Assembly: GCF_047496725.1 (NCBI RefSeq)
Contig: NC_132976.1
Location: 11,454,001-11,518,000 of the forward strand
Length of the DNA: 64,000 nt
Source: Anoplolepis gracilipes
Taxonomy: Eukaryota > Arthropoda > Insecta > Hymenoptera > Formicidae
Direction: 5' to 3'
A model generated the notes under the pieces. It saw nothing but the letters and a program-made list of their open reading frames with translations. It was not told the origin of the DNA and did no database searches. Both the position numbers and the translations under genes were made by a program. Shown in pieces: positions 36,603-49,588 of this stretch. Numbering within the stretch: the stretch's first letter is position 1; every line of letters begins with the position of its first letter.

Positions 36603-37024
36603 TATCGAATCCTATTATGCAACAATAAATTAACAAGATATTTTTAACAAGTTCTTGTGTGAACTATAAATAAGTGAAAAAAAATAATTAAAAAACTATT
36701 ATCTTTTCATTTATCAGAAAGTAAAAAATTATAGTAAAATTATTATTCTCATTAAATAAAAAACTAATTAAATCAAGTGAAAAGTCCATATAAAAGAGAG
36801 AAAGATAATTTCTGAGATTAAAAGTCTCTTTTATAAAAAAACATATTTTGTGTAAAGATTTTTTATAATGCAAGGTATACTGAATAATAATTTTACTATA
36901 ATTTTTTACTTTCTGATAAATGAAAAGATAATAGTTTTTTAATTATTTTTTCAATTATTTATAGTTCGCACAAGAACTTGTTAAAAATATCTTGTTAATT
37001 TACTATTGCATGTATGCGATATAC
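36603..37024. mobile_element. Young foldback element, arms about 97% identical
   Basis: Bases 36617-36748 are matched in reverse complement by 36882-37012 with only about four substitutions and one 2-base gap. Weaker pairing continues outward to ATATCG. The 133-base loop contains a second inverted pair (TATAAAAGAGA near 36791 and TCTCTTTTATA near 36826), giving a nested hairpin. The whole is very AT-rich and carries no coding frame. No certain target duplication could be picked by eye. Confidence 0.85.
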
Positions 37025-37200
37025 TGTCAAACTGATTTTCGAAAACATATAAAGATTCATAGTAAAAAAAAATAATAGTCGATAAAAATAAACGACACTT
37101 TTGAGATATTTTTCATAAACTATATACGAATCTATTTTATATTACATTGCTTGTTTTATTTTATTTTATATTGCCTTTTAATTTTTTATCGCGCTTAATA

Positions 37201-37890
37201 AAACACTTTTGTAAAGAACATGATGCCACGTGCGAATCCAAAGATGCGTTACTCCCTCTCTCAGGGAGTAATTGTGTAATTAACTATCGTTCGCTCAACT
37301 CCGTAATTAGGTACGACGTAACGAAATGGCGTTCCTCTCAATAGAAGCGTCGGGGCCCGTTAAAAAATAAAAAAAAAAGAGAAAGAAAAGAGATCCAGAC
37401 GAGAGGCGGTATGTGACGGCGGAATGGATTCAATTAATTCTCGCAAAGTGTCGCGATGTCGTATTAAAATGAAATTCCGCTTTATATCGTATCAACGCGC
37501 GCATTTCTCCTGCCTCGTTGAGATTATCGCGTCGCCCGGTTAAAGCTTTAAAGCCTTCGCAACGTCGACCGAGCCAGGAGCGAATAAATTTATCATGACC
37601 CAATGATCGATATAGAAATAAATAATCTTTCGTAACCATCCTTTAGTATCAACATTACGTACTCTTCCCGAATGAACAAAAATTTCGCATTTCTTTTTTT
37701 AACCAATTTTAAATTCAAAGAAGCAATATAGTTTATTTCCAAGTTAATAGACGAGATTTCGCACATATGCTATTGATGATTGAATTACTTTTCAACTATT
37801 ACTTTCAGTTCTATACAGCTTCATATGATCGCGATCGCGTCTTTCGAAAGTCTAATACTTATCGTACTTTATTTCTCTTCGTAGTTGCCT
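37201..37890. other. Non-coding with GC-moderate patch
   Basis: A patch at 37200-37640 is open on both strands without recognisable product. 37650-37890 is AT-rich. Confidence 0.4.
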
Positions 37891-37897
37891 AACTTAC

Positions 37898-37935
37898 GAC
37901 GTAAAGTGCACGATCGATGATGGATTGTTACTCAC
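37898..37935 (-). other. Candidate 38-nt microexon (minus strand)
   Basis: On the minus strand a long pyrimidine-rich tract ending in TTTTTTGTTGCAG is followed by 38 bases and then by the donor GTAAGT. The 38 bases have an open frame reading VSNNPSSIVHFT. Both splice sites fit consensus well. The host gene is not visible and no neighbouring exon was found, so this remains a sequence-only candidate. Confidence 0.25.
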
Positions 37936-38189
37936 CTGCAACAAAAAATTGAAAAATAACGATAAGTTATCAAATTATTATACAATAACTTATATACGTA
38001 TATAATCGCATTACTAAAGCTAAAGAAATTAATTAAGTTTTCCAAAGAATTCAACGTTAATATTTTTCTATCGATTCATTGTGAAGAAACTGTCGTTGTG
38101 CTCAATAAATTGATAGTAAAGGTACAATACGATACTGAAAATAACGTAAGAAATCGCACTTTGTCGTTCGTGAATATACACTTACGCAT

Positions 38190-40553
38190 AACAATAGCGA
38201 AAAGTTCCCCTTCGCTCTGAAATACTTGCAGTTGCTCTCGTTGAAAGAACGACGAGACAATGTTGCGAATGATAAATCATTCGAAAGTTCCGTATCCACC
38301 CTTGTGAGGTGGCATCGTTTGCCGACGCGAAATAACGAGTGCCTTTCATTGGCCGCGAACACTACGAAAAAGGTAACGACAATTTTTCACCGTTAGCAAC
38401 ACCTGTGCGCTAAATGAATACGAATTGATTCGAGGCCGTCTTCCGATTCGGCCAGCTTTATTTTCATCTATTACGAACGATTCCATTCCTCTCTATGCCG
38501 TCGCTGTCCTTAACGCTCAAGTGATTGCATCAATTTTCACGAATTTAGTATCCCTAATATTTATTTGACAAGTTTTTTTTATATAAATAAAGGCGTCTTT
38601 ATTTATTTACTTTTTTAACATAAAAACTAAGAGAAATAGTCAATTAAAATTACTTCTAATGAAAAGAATGTTACATTTTATTTGGAGAAAATAACTTAAA
38701 ACCGTATATAGTAAAACAAACTTTTAAATGAATTTAAAGAGGGAATTGATAATTAATAGTTTAATAATATATTAACATAAATAAAAATGTATTTATATAT
38801 ATATAATATATAAAAAAATATACAAAAAGATAAGCGCGTATATATATTTACAATAAAGTTTACAATTTTTTTAATGAACTCTAAAATTTTATATAGAGCA
38901 CAATAATAATTTTATAAAATATACAGAATTTTTACGATACATATCTAATTTTGCATATCTTCCTGTCTAGAAACATATATCTTATCAATTTAACAATTTT
39001 TCTCTTAAACTTTTTGTTTTGAATTTTGATTATGACATTTAAAACTTATCAACAAAGATAAGATATCTTTTATTAGTAATTTCAGAAAAAATTTTCAAAG
39101 CTTTTTCTTTGGAATTGTCAGCGTGAGATTAAAATTATTAGAGCCGTCAATCAAAGTTAGATATATTGTATAATTGTCACAAGATAAGTTTTTTTCTCAA
39201 TGTTTGTAAAAAAAACTCTTATTATTTTTGCAAAATATGTTCTTTTCGGTATCTACTTACATTTGATCCGCATAATATTAAATTATTCGCGTAGAGTCTG
39301 AATATCGTGTGAATAACATAAATGTATGAAAATTGTTTGAGAATTGCGAAACGTCCTTTCGTACTTCTCGAGAAATATTCATCGCGTAAACTTTTATCGC
39401 CGAAGTAAAACACAACGCGTCGAGAATTGTATCGCGATTTTCTTTCCTCGGGCAATTTTCAAATTACACGAAAGAGTGCGACTTCCATCTCATAATTCGC
39501 TGCGGAATATGTTCATGTTCGCACCGAGACTCATCCTTTTGGGGATAAAATTTCGAGAATACTTTTTTAGATTTAGATAGAGAACGGTGACCGTCCTCGC
39601 GCGCATTATATAGAACAGACCTTTTTTTATCAGAAACATCAGCCGACGGAAGGTATCGAGTCAGCGAGTTTGTCGTCCGTTTCCGATCCCGCTGGATCGC
39701 GACGCATCGTCCTGCGAAAGATCGCAGACGAAAGAAGGGTTGCAGGTTCCGAACGTGGCGGACAATTGTCTCCCTCTTTATCCGAAGGTCGTCCCTTTAT
39801 GCCCGTCGTAAACGTTAAAGTCGAACGCGCTACTTCCTTCCTTCGTTCTAATAGAAAGAAAAGTCCAAAGGGAACGTCTCCCAGGGAGAAGATCCGAGAT
39901 CTCCGATCATTATAACGCACCGTGACTTTTATAAATTAGGAAGAGTCATTTTCAGCCGCGTATTCTACGCCATCGAGTTTACTTTTACGATGATAAAATC
40001 GAGCTCGCGAGATGAATCTATGGTACCATAAAAGCGCTGTTCGCATACATCGCCCCGGAAAACATAAAACGTGTAGCCGTTCGCAACATCGGTTTCATTG
40101 TAATATGCGCTGTGTTTGGAAACCATTAAAATTGCTCGCCTTGCTTTAGAAGTGTTTGATAAAATCAAACTGGTTTTAAAAAAATCTTTTAAAGTATCTT
40201 TCTTTTTACAGAAAAAGTTATTCTTATATTTTTATTATATTTTTTTATAAGATTCTTTCTGTACGACACAATACACAATCTAAAATATGAAAGATGCTTT
40301 GTGTACTACATATTTCCCCTACAAGAAATCATATTAGAAATTCTATGAATTTAATTTAAATTTACATGAAAAAAATAACTAGAATTTTTTATCCTGCGCA
40401 ACTAAAATATTACTTTTATAGATATATAAATGACTTATGTTTTTAATTACATTTAATTAATTATATTATTATATTTACCCATGGATGACTATTATATTCG
40501 TCTTAAATTGATGGATTTCGTCTCTTTCTCGGTATAATTTTGAAGTATTTTTT

Positions 40554-40560
<7 letters not shown>
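38190..40560. other. Alternating GC patches and AT-rich DNA
   Basis: GC-moderate patches lie at 38200-38520, 39340-39580 and 39650-40140, with AT-rich DNA at 38530-39330 and 40150-40560. The minus frame at 39222-39455 runs into a consensus donor GTAAGT near 39252, but no acceptor or known domain supports it. No gene is called. Confidence 0.4.

Positions 40561-40599
<39 letters not shown>
40558..40599. repeat. (TA)21 microsatellite
   Basis: Perfect TA alternation. Confidence 0.96.
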
Positions 40600-40606
<7 letters not shown>

Positions 40607-42668
40607 ACATATAAGATAAAATCGTAAGGCAAAGAAAAAATTGTATAATTTGTATATAATAATAAAAAATTAAAGTTATGTATAATAAAAATATGCTTAA
40701 CTTTTGCGCGCGCTAATGTTGTTGTCGCTTTGAGTTTTTTTATTACTTACACGTATGAAAAAAAGTAAAAGGAATATGTCAAAGACAGAGATATCATTAG
40801 CTTTATCTGTAGCTATCTCTTTTCCTTCTTCGCTGATTATTACATTCGGTCACATATAAGGAATCCTACGTCCGTGAGCAAGCGAGCCCATAAATCATCG
40901 TGACACGCATAAACGTTTCTTACCGTCCACGAGCGGGAAACGTAATAATTTGGAAACTAATGGCCAGTGGATTGCTCGGACCATCGGGCAGATGTATGCG
41001 CGTAGAATCGCTACGGTAGATTTTCATCCCCAATGCGCAAAGGATATACCGAGAAAGGGACGGGGATCCATCAATCTGGAACGGCGCACTGCGAATTCGG
41101 TTGTCATCCAATGGGTAAAGATGACTGATGGGGATCAGTCAGAGACGCGCTAATGACACGGACTTGCCGCTCGCTGACTGCAAAACATCCACGATAATGG
41201 ATATCGCGTTACTAACACTTGGAACTTTAACTGATTATGAAAGTGAAATGTTCTCCAAGATTGTGTTATACGTAACAAATATTAGAATTACGACAAAACA
41301 TATTCCAAATCTTACACATCTGCGTTTCTTTTTCAAGAAGAAGAATAGAAATTCACGAACGATAAGATCCAAATTATAAAGAAAAGTTATATAAGATTCG
41401 AATAAAATTATCGTACTTGTAAAATCACATTGCTTCAATATTATCTTACAGCTTATATTTAACATTTTTCAGAGTAAAAAAAATTTATAATGGCGCGATA
41501 ATTGCAAAGATTTTCACAAAAATTTGTTTTTTACTTCTATCCTAAATAAATGAAAATAATTTTATTTTCATTCCCTCTCTCTTTCTCTCTCTCTGACGCT
41601 TTCATACTAGAGTTTTGTTTCTAGTTTTAATAAATTTTTTTACATGTTTGTGTATAGATTTTTTTACATATTTTTAAAACGAATATTCTTCTTTAAGAAT
41701 ATACATGATAATGATATACGATCTAATATAATATATAGTATAGATAATTAATGAGAAAAGCGATAGCGCATATAATATCTATATGTTATTATTGAGAATG
41801 AAAGACGAATAATGTAATGTTCTATAATATTGGCATTATTATTAATAGATGGAACATATTCATTGCATGCACATATTGATATATTCACAGCAGATTTTGT
41901 TATATAATTTAATTCTGAAATAATAGAGAAATATGTGTATAAAACAAAAACATAATTAATATAATATCGATTATTATTAATTTATATGATAGTAATTATG
42001 AAGTATATATTTCTCATACATTTCCTCTCATATATTTCCGCCGTAGAATTGAGGTTGCTTTTCGATAAGGGTTACGAGCAAAAAAATCAACCTTGGTAGA
42101 AATTATCGGGCCATCGAGAGTAGATCCGCGAGACCATGACGTCGGCCGAGTTTTGGAGACGCAGAGGGAGAGCAAGCAAAAGCAAAGACTTCCCGTAAGA
42201 GTCCATTAGGACGGGAATTCCGATAAAGGTGCGCGCGCTCAAAGGGCCCTCCCCGGGTTAGGCAAACTTCCCGGGATGGCGGGCGATCAAAGTCGAGCGA
42301 AGCCAGGCAAAACAGCTATTGTTTCCTGATAACGCGATCAAAGAGCGACCCACAGCGCGACTTGTTCCTTCTTGGTGAGCTATAGGACGTCTTTCGTGAA
42401 CCGTTCCTTCTAACCCGCACGCTGGAAAACCCGCAAAAACCAACTCTATAGCAATAGCTTTGATACCGTCACTTGTGTAATGATAACTCTGATACCTCCA
42501 TGTAAACTATCGAATAGATGCAGCAAAATTTTACAGGTTACGAGGTCGTCCGAGATAACGTTTCAGGCGAAATGCCAGTATTGCTGACAAAGTATAGCCA
42601 TTTAGATTCAAAGAAATAAATAAATTATTAATTACACGAAGCAACAAACGGAAAATTTTATCGTATAC

Positions 42669-42674
<6 letters not shown>
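40600..42674. other. AT-rich DNA with two GC patches
   Basis: GC-moderate patches lie at 40860-41180 and 42040-42460. The second includes a CCCGGG-containing hairpin near 42250-42275. No gene or element is recognised. Confidence 0.4.

Positions 42675-42721
<47 letters not shown>
42675..42721. repeat. (AT)~23 microsatellite
   Basis: Perfect AT alternation preceded by ATACAT units. Confidence 0.96.
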
Positions 42722-42727
<6 letters not shown>

Positions 42728-43000
42728 ACATTATATTCACGCGATGCACACATAATATAACGAGAATATTATATTTTCAAGTAGTAGAGTATGACTTTCT
42801 GTATATATTTCTTTTTGAAGACACAGAAAATCCAGCATCAAACATTCTCTACTAACGGAATATTCTGTGAGGATGAAAAAAAATGTAAATTTCGTAACTT
42901 CATAACTTCATAAACACTAAAAAATAATAGTCTCTTACACATAATAAAATATCTAAAAAACATGACGATAATAATCTTGATTTTTATGGGATATATAGCA

Positions 43001-43480
43001 ATACTTTCTCGTCTGGGTATCGATTTGTAGAGCCACCGCCAGTGCTCTGTCTACTTTGCACATTCATGAAGCGCTGTGCTATCAAAGACCGTCAAGATCG
43101 CTTTCCCAAGAGGAATCGAAGCAGAGCGGTATCTATGTGTTTGCGGTAACCCCGAAGCGCGATCGATCGATCACCACCAAGGGCTCGCGACGGCACGGTG
43201 ACCCGGGGATCGACGTCGCCGGTGAGGATCCGCGCTGACGTGATCGTACACGTGTATCGCCACCAACGCCTGTCCCTAAGTCGCGTTGCCGTTTTGATTA
43301 ATTGCACTTCAATAAGCGCCTGTCTTCACAGCCCGCATCCTTCCGATCCGTCGAGGTTAGGCGATCAGGTTTGCACGTCCAGCTGTCGTCTCATGGTGAT
43401 TACGCGACATATGCGAATACGAAGACACGTTTCCGTAACATGATTGGCATATGCTGGTACTTGAATTTTGAAACTATAGT
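43001..43480. other. CpG-rich island
   Basis: Open on both strands for 60-87 codons, with no recognisable product. It may be a regulatory island. Confidence 0.3.
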
Positions 43481-43720
43481 GCGTTTAACATGTTTGAGAA
43501 AGTTTAACATTGATAAATATAGGCTGCAGCACCCCATACATCTGCTCATTAAATATAAAATCTAGTGTATATTATGTATTAAAATAACTATATATATAAC
43601 TTCATTTTTTTTTTATAAAACTGAATTAAATTTTTATAAGAAAAATTAAATTCTTTTCCATATAATTTTGAAAAGAGCATAATTATTAAATAAGAAATAA
43701 ACATTGATATATAAGATTAA

Positions 43721-43991
43721 CCCTTACGATACACACTACATTTAGGTGCCTCATCCATACACACATGGGTATTTCAAGTCCGACCGTTTTTTTTTCATTT
43801 ATTTAAATTGATTCAAAAAATCTGTAAAAATTCGTAAAAATACTTTCAAGTTTCTGGAACAAATATCCATAATTCATTTTGGAAAAAAAAAATAAAATGG
43901 AATATAATTTAGAAGCGCTTAGAAGTTTTAAGAAATTTCAATGGATAGAGATCGATCGGACACGAATGGACCCATGTGTGTATCGTAAGGG
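43721..43991. mobile_element. piggyBac-like MITE, 271 bp, TTAA-flanked
   Basis: TTAA stands directly outside both ends (43717-43720 and 43992-43995). The terminal inverted repeats are a perfect 16 bases, CCCTTACGATACACAC and its complement. TTAA duplication with ends beginning CCC is the signature of the piggyBac superfamily. A second inverted motif, ATACACACATGGGT, follows directly at the right end but sits about 30 bases further in on the left. That leaves asymmetric subterminal repeats. No transposase frame is present, so it depends on a helper elsewhere. Confidence 0.9.
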
Positions 43992-43995
43992 TTAA

Positions 43996-45760
43996 TATTA
44001 ATACAAGACACAATCAAAGTTATAGTATATATATTTTAAAAAATATCCTATGCTTTTTTAATGTTTCCAAGCATTATCTCTGTTTCTATATTTAATATGA
44101 AACTCGCACGTAGAAATTAGAATCGGATAAGCAAAAGTTTGACATAGAACGTGTTCGTGTTAGCGAACAATTCGACGGATATACTAATAGCGTTACGTCA
44201 AATCGCTATTCGGGTCGATCACGAATCTTTCGAAAGCCACACCTCGACACGACCGCTCCTAGATTTCATTTATCTTCTTGCTCAGTTCGTTTTGCGCGTG
44301 TACGCACGCGAACGGATTTATCCTAAACAAAATTAATGGTACGAATTCTGAATTGGAAATTATTATATTTAATTAAAAATATGTTTATTAATAAATGTCT
44401 ACTCTATATATTTTTGATTGCTTTCATTTTTCTTATTATTTTAAAAAGATCGCATACTTGATATCATTATTCTGGAATCCCTTTTTTTATTTAATTTTTA
44501 TTTAAAAGATTTCTGATATTACATATTATTTATTAACAAGCCAATTGCAGTTTTCTTCGTACTTTACAAATTTTACACCGATAAACCTTTACAAGTTGAA
44601 AAGCTCATATTTCGCAAGTAAATAAAGCAATCGGGCAATGCTATCTTTCACGTTATTTCTATTAACCGCTAACGGAAACCATGACGAAGAAACGGAAAAT
44701 GCGTCGCAAGACGTTTCCTCGACTTCTCGAGGAAGTAATAGAAGTCAATAAAAGAGAGGAAGTAAGAGAGAAAGTTATTTCGAAAAGGTCGCTGAAGAAT
44801 GGTAAGCAAAGTGCCAGGTGAAGGTTCGTAATGAAAAAGTCACTTCTTTCTGCTGGTTTGAGCGGCATTAAAAATGCAAACTTTTCCCGACATTTTCTGA
44901 ATGCGCCATTTAATACATCAACCTACTTTAATAAAAATTGAAAAGCGAATAAAAAAGATCTTATATATTTCTACAAAACATGAGAAAAAAATAATACAAA
45001 TATGCATTTTTTTTTCGCTCAATTAAATTTTTAATTACAGAACCATGATGCTCTACAAATTATTAATTTAAAGTATTTTGTAAGTTTCAATTGTATTAGT
45101 CAAGAATTTTCATACCTCTTTCATATTAAAAAAAGAAAAACACGAGGTATCTGATGGTAGGTCTCTTATTGTCTTTCGATAGTATCAACTTGCTATAGAA
45201 ACGAGACAAGCTCGTCGAAATTGCAATCGGGCTTAGAACACTACGAAGCAGTCAGCAAAAACAAAGGCATTTCGGTGCTGAAGAAAGCAAAAAATAAAAG
45301 TAAGATAAACAGAAACAGAGATAGCGATAGAAGAAGAGAGAAAACGTTGCAAAAAGAGACAGAGAATATAGAGAAGGGCTTGTCAGAAGGGCTTGCTGGC
45401 TTTAGAAATGAAAGCCGGTGACAAGGGATGCCGGTACTAGTGATGGTGGTAGTCCTGGCCGGAGGATACCAGAGAATTGGCGAACGAATGTGCAGATAAA
45501 TGGACACAAAAATTCGGACAAAGCAAACCAGATACCGCATACCGCAAATGCCGCGAGCTCTTCCCATCGGGCCTTTTTCGACGCACTGAACCATCTCCAA
45601 TTTTTTATCAGAAAAACCGAAGGCAGGAAGAATCGCTCGGAACGCACATCTCGCTTATCATTGTTAATGCCAACACATGACTGTGACGTATATTAAGCAG
45701 ATGAGAAAAAGGTAAGAGAAGGAGAAAACGCAGGAAAGAAAGAGTATCATGCAAATACTT
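43996..45760. other. Non-coding, AT-rich with GC patches
   Basis: GC-moderate patches lie at 44120-44340, 44640-44880 and 45170-45700. The last is open on both strands (119 codons minus, 92 plus) without a domain. No gene is called. Confidence 0.4.
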
Positions 45761-48250
45761 TTTTTTTTACTCTTTGTGTAATTATCTCATAATTATTCTC
45801 AAACAATAATACGATCATATTATATATAAATCTGCTGACCAATGCGAGAAGCAATCAGCAACGGACAGGTCATTCGCCAAGCTGGCTGATACGGTTACGG
45901 AAAATGCATAAAACAATTTCACAGAGCAGATCGCATAAAGTCTTGTCGAACTGCCATAAATTTCTTTGCCGGTACGCGCCACGCGCGCAATGCTCTTCCA
46001 ACTTTCAACCGTTTCCACTAAAACCTTCGAGTTCCCTCGAGTATCGTCAGCTTCTTCGCGATGCTCTCTCCGAAGATCGATCCTTGGGAATATTCAAACA
46101 AAAATTATTTTCCGCCGTATTGTTGTAATTACTGCTGAAAAAGCTTCAAGTATCTGTGGTATTCTCCATATAATCGCATAATCTATGTAACAGTTACTTA
46201 TCTAGTCGATCTATCTCTTAGCTGATATTCTCGAAGGAATTCTTCCATAATAAGATTCTCGCCGTAGTATAATAATTACTTTCCCTAGCAAAATTAATGC
46301 AGACGTCTTTTTAAAGAATATTTTGTTGCAAGAATTTTTTTTGCAATATACGCTCACTTTAAATTTTAAATATATCATTATTTAAGGGGGATTCTTTTCG
46401 CTAAAATTTGTTTAAAATTAATTAAAAGATTAAGCCGTCTTATTTTTGTTCTGAGAATGTAATTTATTAAAATGCAAATCATTTTGTAGGTATCTTTTAT
46501 CTTTTGTCTTTTAACATGAAATAGATTAAAAAATGGAACGTTGTTCAAAAGAAACATGTTTCACATGTTCTTTGCGTTTTCTAAATAATAGTTAAAAAAT
46601 AATATTAAAATATTTAAAAAACGGATTAATCTGCTCATTTTCTGAAAAACATAGTCGACATAGCAAAGGAAAGAAATGTCCAACATCCAAACTTTCACGA
46701 AAGCAATTTCGCTTATTTACACTACAGCGTAGCACAGCAAATATGAAGTTTTGCGCGTGAAATTATTGGCGCTGGCGAAAGAAATTCTAGTGCGAATTTT
46801 GACCCTATAAATTTCGAGAAAAGCTCAGCTCGCACGCGCGCACGATAAATCTCGAATTTCCCTTCTGCATCCAAGGGAAACGTAAACTGGGTCTTCGCGC
46901 CGAAGTTTCGCGGTAAACACATTTGTATGAGATCGTTTAGTAGTCGCGTTATCGTTCGTAAGCCAAATAAGAATTGCTAAAGCGAAGCCAATTTTTTCCA
47001 ACTCAACGGATACTTACGATCTCGATTTATTGCATAAAAACAACGTACTACATCTTGGTGCGAATATGTTAAATAAAACACGTAGATTGAAAAATATACT
47101 ATTATTTTACAAATTCAAGTTTTCTCAATTTTTATTTTTCAGCTTTATCTTTGACAACATCAAAAACGAGAAGAAATAATTCTGTATAATTCTATTCAAG
47201 CAATGCGAAATATAATTATATATATATATATTTTATCTTTTTATATTATTTATCTTTAGTTTAAATTCTCCATATATATGTGTATATTATTACGAAACAA
47301 CACGTTTAAATTGCTCAACATCTCTCCCTCTCTCTTTTTCTCTCTCAAAAATATTTTTTATAAGCTTTAAATTATAAAATAAAAAGATAGAAAATCAGAA
47401 GGTTTTTCATATAGAATAAAATTTCGGAGATTATGTATTTGTCAAAAAAAAGTGAAAGAATAAATCCTGTTGAAAAGTTCTCCTTTTTTTAGTAAAATAG
47501 AATCACAATATATATGAGATACTTTATAATCTGTGCAGTACTTTATTTCGGATGATCTTTAATCTGTAGAAATGGAATTTTATCCCGGCTCAGAGAAAGA
47601 GAAAGCTACCAAATTTGTAAGAGATACAAAAATTGCATGTATAGAAGCGCGCATGCCATTTACATAATTAAAAGCATCAAAAGAAATATCAAATGGAAAA
47701 TCCCAAGTGAAAACCGTTAACATAAACCGATGTAAATCTCGTTGCGTTCGTTAAAACGCTCTCGCATTCGACGGTGCAGTTATTTATGTACCAAATCGAT
47801 ACAAATGTTGTCTGAATCCCGCCTCGTCATCCTCCATAGGCATTTCCGACAGCAACGTATTACGAAAAATTCACATTTACCCAATCAGTAAACAAATATT
47901 TCTTCAGCAAGCTTACTTCCACCTTTCGCATTCACGAGAGCTTTCGCTTGTTCTCTCATAAGGGCGAACATAATGTTTGTCGTGCGCGGCAATTGTGTAC
48001 ATCTCTTAAGTATTGAGATCCACTTTGACCATCTGACAATACATTTTTATTCTCTCCCTTCTTATTATATAAAATAATAAATCCTGTCTTATCCTACATC
48101 ATATGAATTATTTAAGTGTGCTTACAACATTATTCCATTTCAGTCTTTTTTTTGACAACAATGTATCATTTTATATATATTGACAAGTCTCTGTGGCCAA
48201 TCTTGCAATTTCATACAGAATGTATTTATTCTCTCTTTAATGAGAGATTC
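45761..48250. other. Mostly AT-rich non-coding DNA
   Basis: GC-moderate patches lie at 45830-46100, 46690-47030 and 47700-48030. A short (AT) run is near 47216 and a CT-rich tract near 47320. A clean acceptor-like tract ends near 47143 and is followed by an 11-codon frame to a stop, which is too little to call. Confidence 0.45.
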
Positions 48251-49080
48251 GTGTACCGAATAAATTCCTCTCCTTCTCCTCTCTCTCCCCGTCTCTCACT
48301 CACTAGCAAGACAGAATTTTTCGTCCCCCATTTACCGCGGTAGTCATCCGGGATAACGCAGTGAGAAGCAGGACGTCGTCAGCAAGGAGATAGCGCTATC
48401 GTCGTTCAACGTTATCGGTGCACTTACGATCTCTCTGTCTCTCTCTATCTTTCTCTTTCTCGCAAGAATCAAGCCAACGTCGTCGTTGTGGCATCACCGG
48501 CTGTTGCCGTTCACCACGACGTCGTTGACAACGATGGCGGAACAATGGAAAGTGGGGGGGGGGGGAGAGAGAGAGAGAGAGAGGGGGGGGAGAGAGAGAG
48601 AAAGAGGGGGAGAGAGAGAGAGAGATTGGGACACGGTAACCCAAGTGAGAGGATGACACTCTCGCAGCGAGGTTGAATATTCATTCGTGTTACATATGGA
48701 TCAGTTCTGAGCAACAGCGCGGCGGTTGCAGCTAAGAGGAAGAGAGTACCGCGTTGCCTCACAGATTTTAGAGTAAGGGCTCGAATATTGCGCCGATCCT
48801 GGGCCGCGCGACGAGGATCTCTAGAGAGAACCGTGGTGACCATCGTTGCCGTACCCTGGAGGTGTCCGCTCCGATAAAAGCTGAACCCTCGACTCTTTCT
48901 CGTTCTATTGCTCGCGCCTTTCACGCTGATTATCTCGAATTTTTTGCGGATGATCATCGGAAATTAATGCAATCCGTTCGTCGTTCACGCCTTTAATTTC
49001 ACGCGGATCTTCCACCGTTTCTGCATTTAAATTAACCATCAAGATTACCGGTGTTCACTCCGAGAAGCAAGCGGAGAGAA
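48251..49080. other. GC-rich island around a purine tract
   Basis: Contains a G/GA tract and overlapping frames on both strands, up to 148 codons on the minus strand (48511-48957), with its Ser-Leu run created by the repeat. No recognised protein. Confidence 0.35.
48553..48625. repeat. Compound G-run and (GA) repeat
   Basis: G12, then (AG), G8, (AG), G5 and (AG) again. The plus strand is purines only for over 70 bases, a triplex-prone sequence. Confidence 0.93.
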
Positions 49081-49490
49081 CCGTACAGAGAGAACAGAAA
49101 GTTTTTTTGTTTTTAATAAATTATTTAATTAGTTATTTATAATATGAAAGACGAAATGAAGAATGCGTTATGTTCTTTAATTATCTGCAACTGCTAAGTA
49201 GTCAGACAAATTAACTTTTTATCCGCATGTTATATCAATCGATAACAGCGTTACATATCATCTTCGTATTAAATGAATAAAATGTTCAGCATTAAACAGC
49301 TACGTATTTAACACAATAAATGTCGCGCAAAAAAAGTACATCCATGTACTTAAAAATGTAAATATTAAAACAGCAATATTTGCACGTTTGATCGCATTGT
49401 TATAATTTAAGCAAAAATCCGATGGGTGTATATTCGAATGCTGATGTGCTCATGCGATTAACTACCACGATTTTCCACCTTCTTCCGCAG

Positions 49491-49588
49491 TTACTTGCAC
49501 TTTTACGTCCGCAACCTAATCAAGAGGAAGCGGCGATAAGAGATGTTACTATTGCAGCCGGATGCGGTCTATTCGCTGCGATACGAGG
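49491..49588 (+). other. Candidate exon, about 98 nt
   Basis: A pyrimidine-rich tract ending CTTCTTCCGCAG gives a good acceptor. The frame that follows is open for 33 codons (starting LLALLRPQPNQEEAAIRD) and closes with a TGA right after a weak donor, GG before GTGATG. The peptide does not match any family I know. The opposite strand is also open, so chance is likely. Confidence 0.18.

Noticed and set aside
39222..39455. Minus-strand frame running into a consensus GTAAGT donor
   Set aside because: There is no acceptor on the other side and no recognisable peptide. A single donor hexamer is common by chance.
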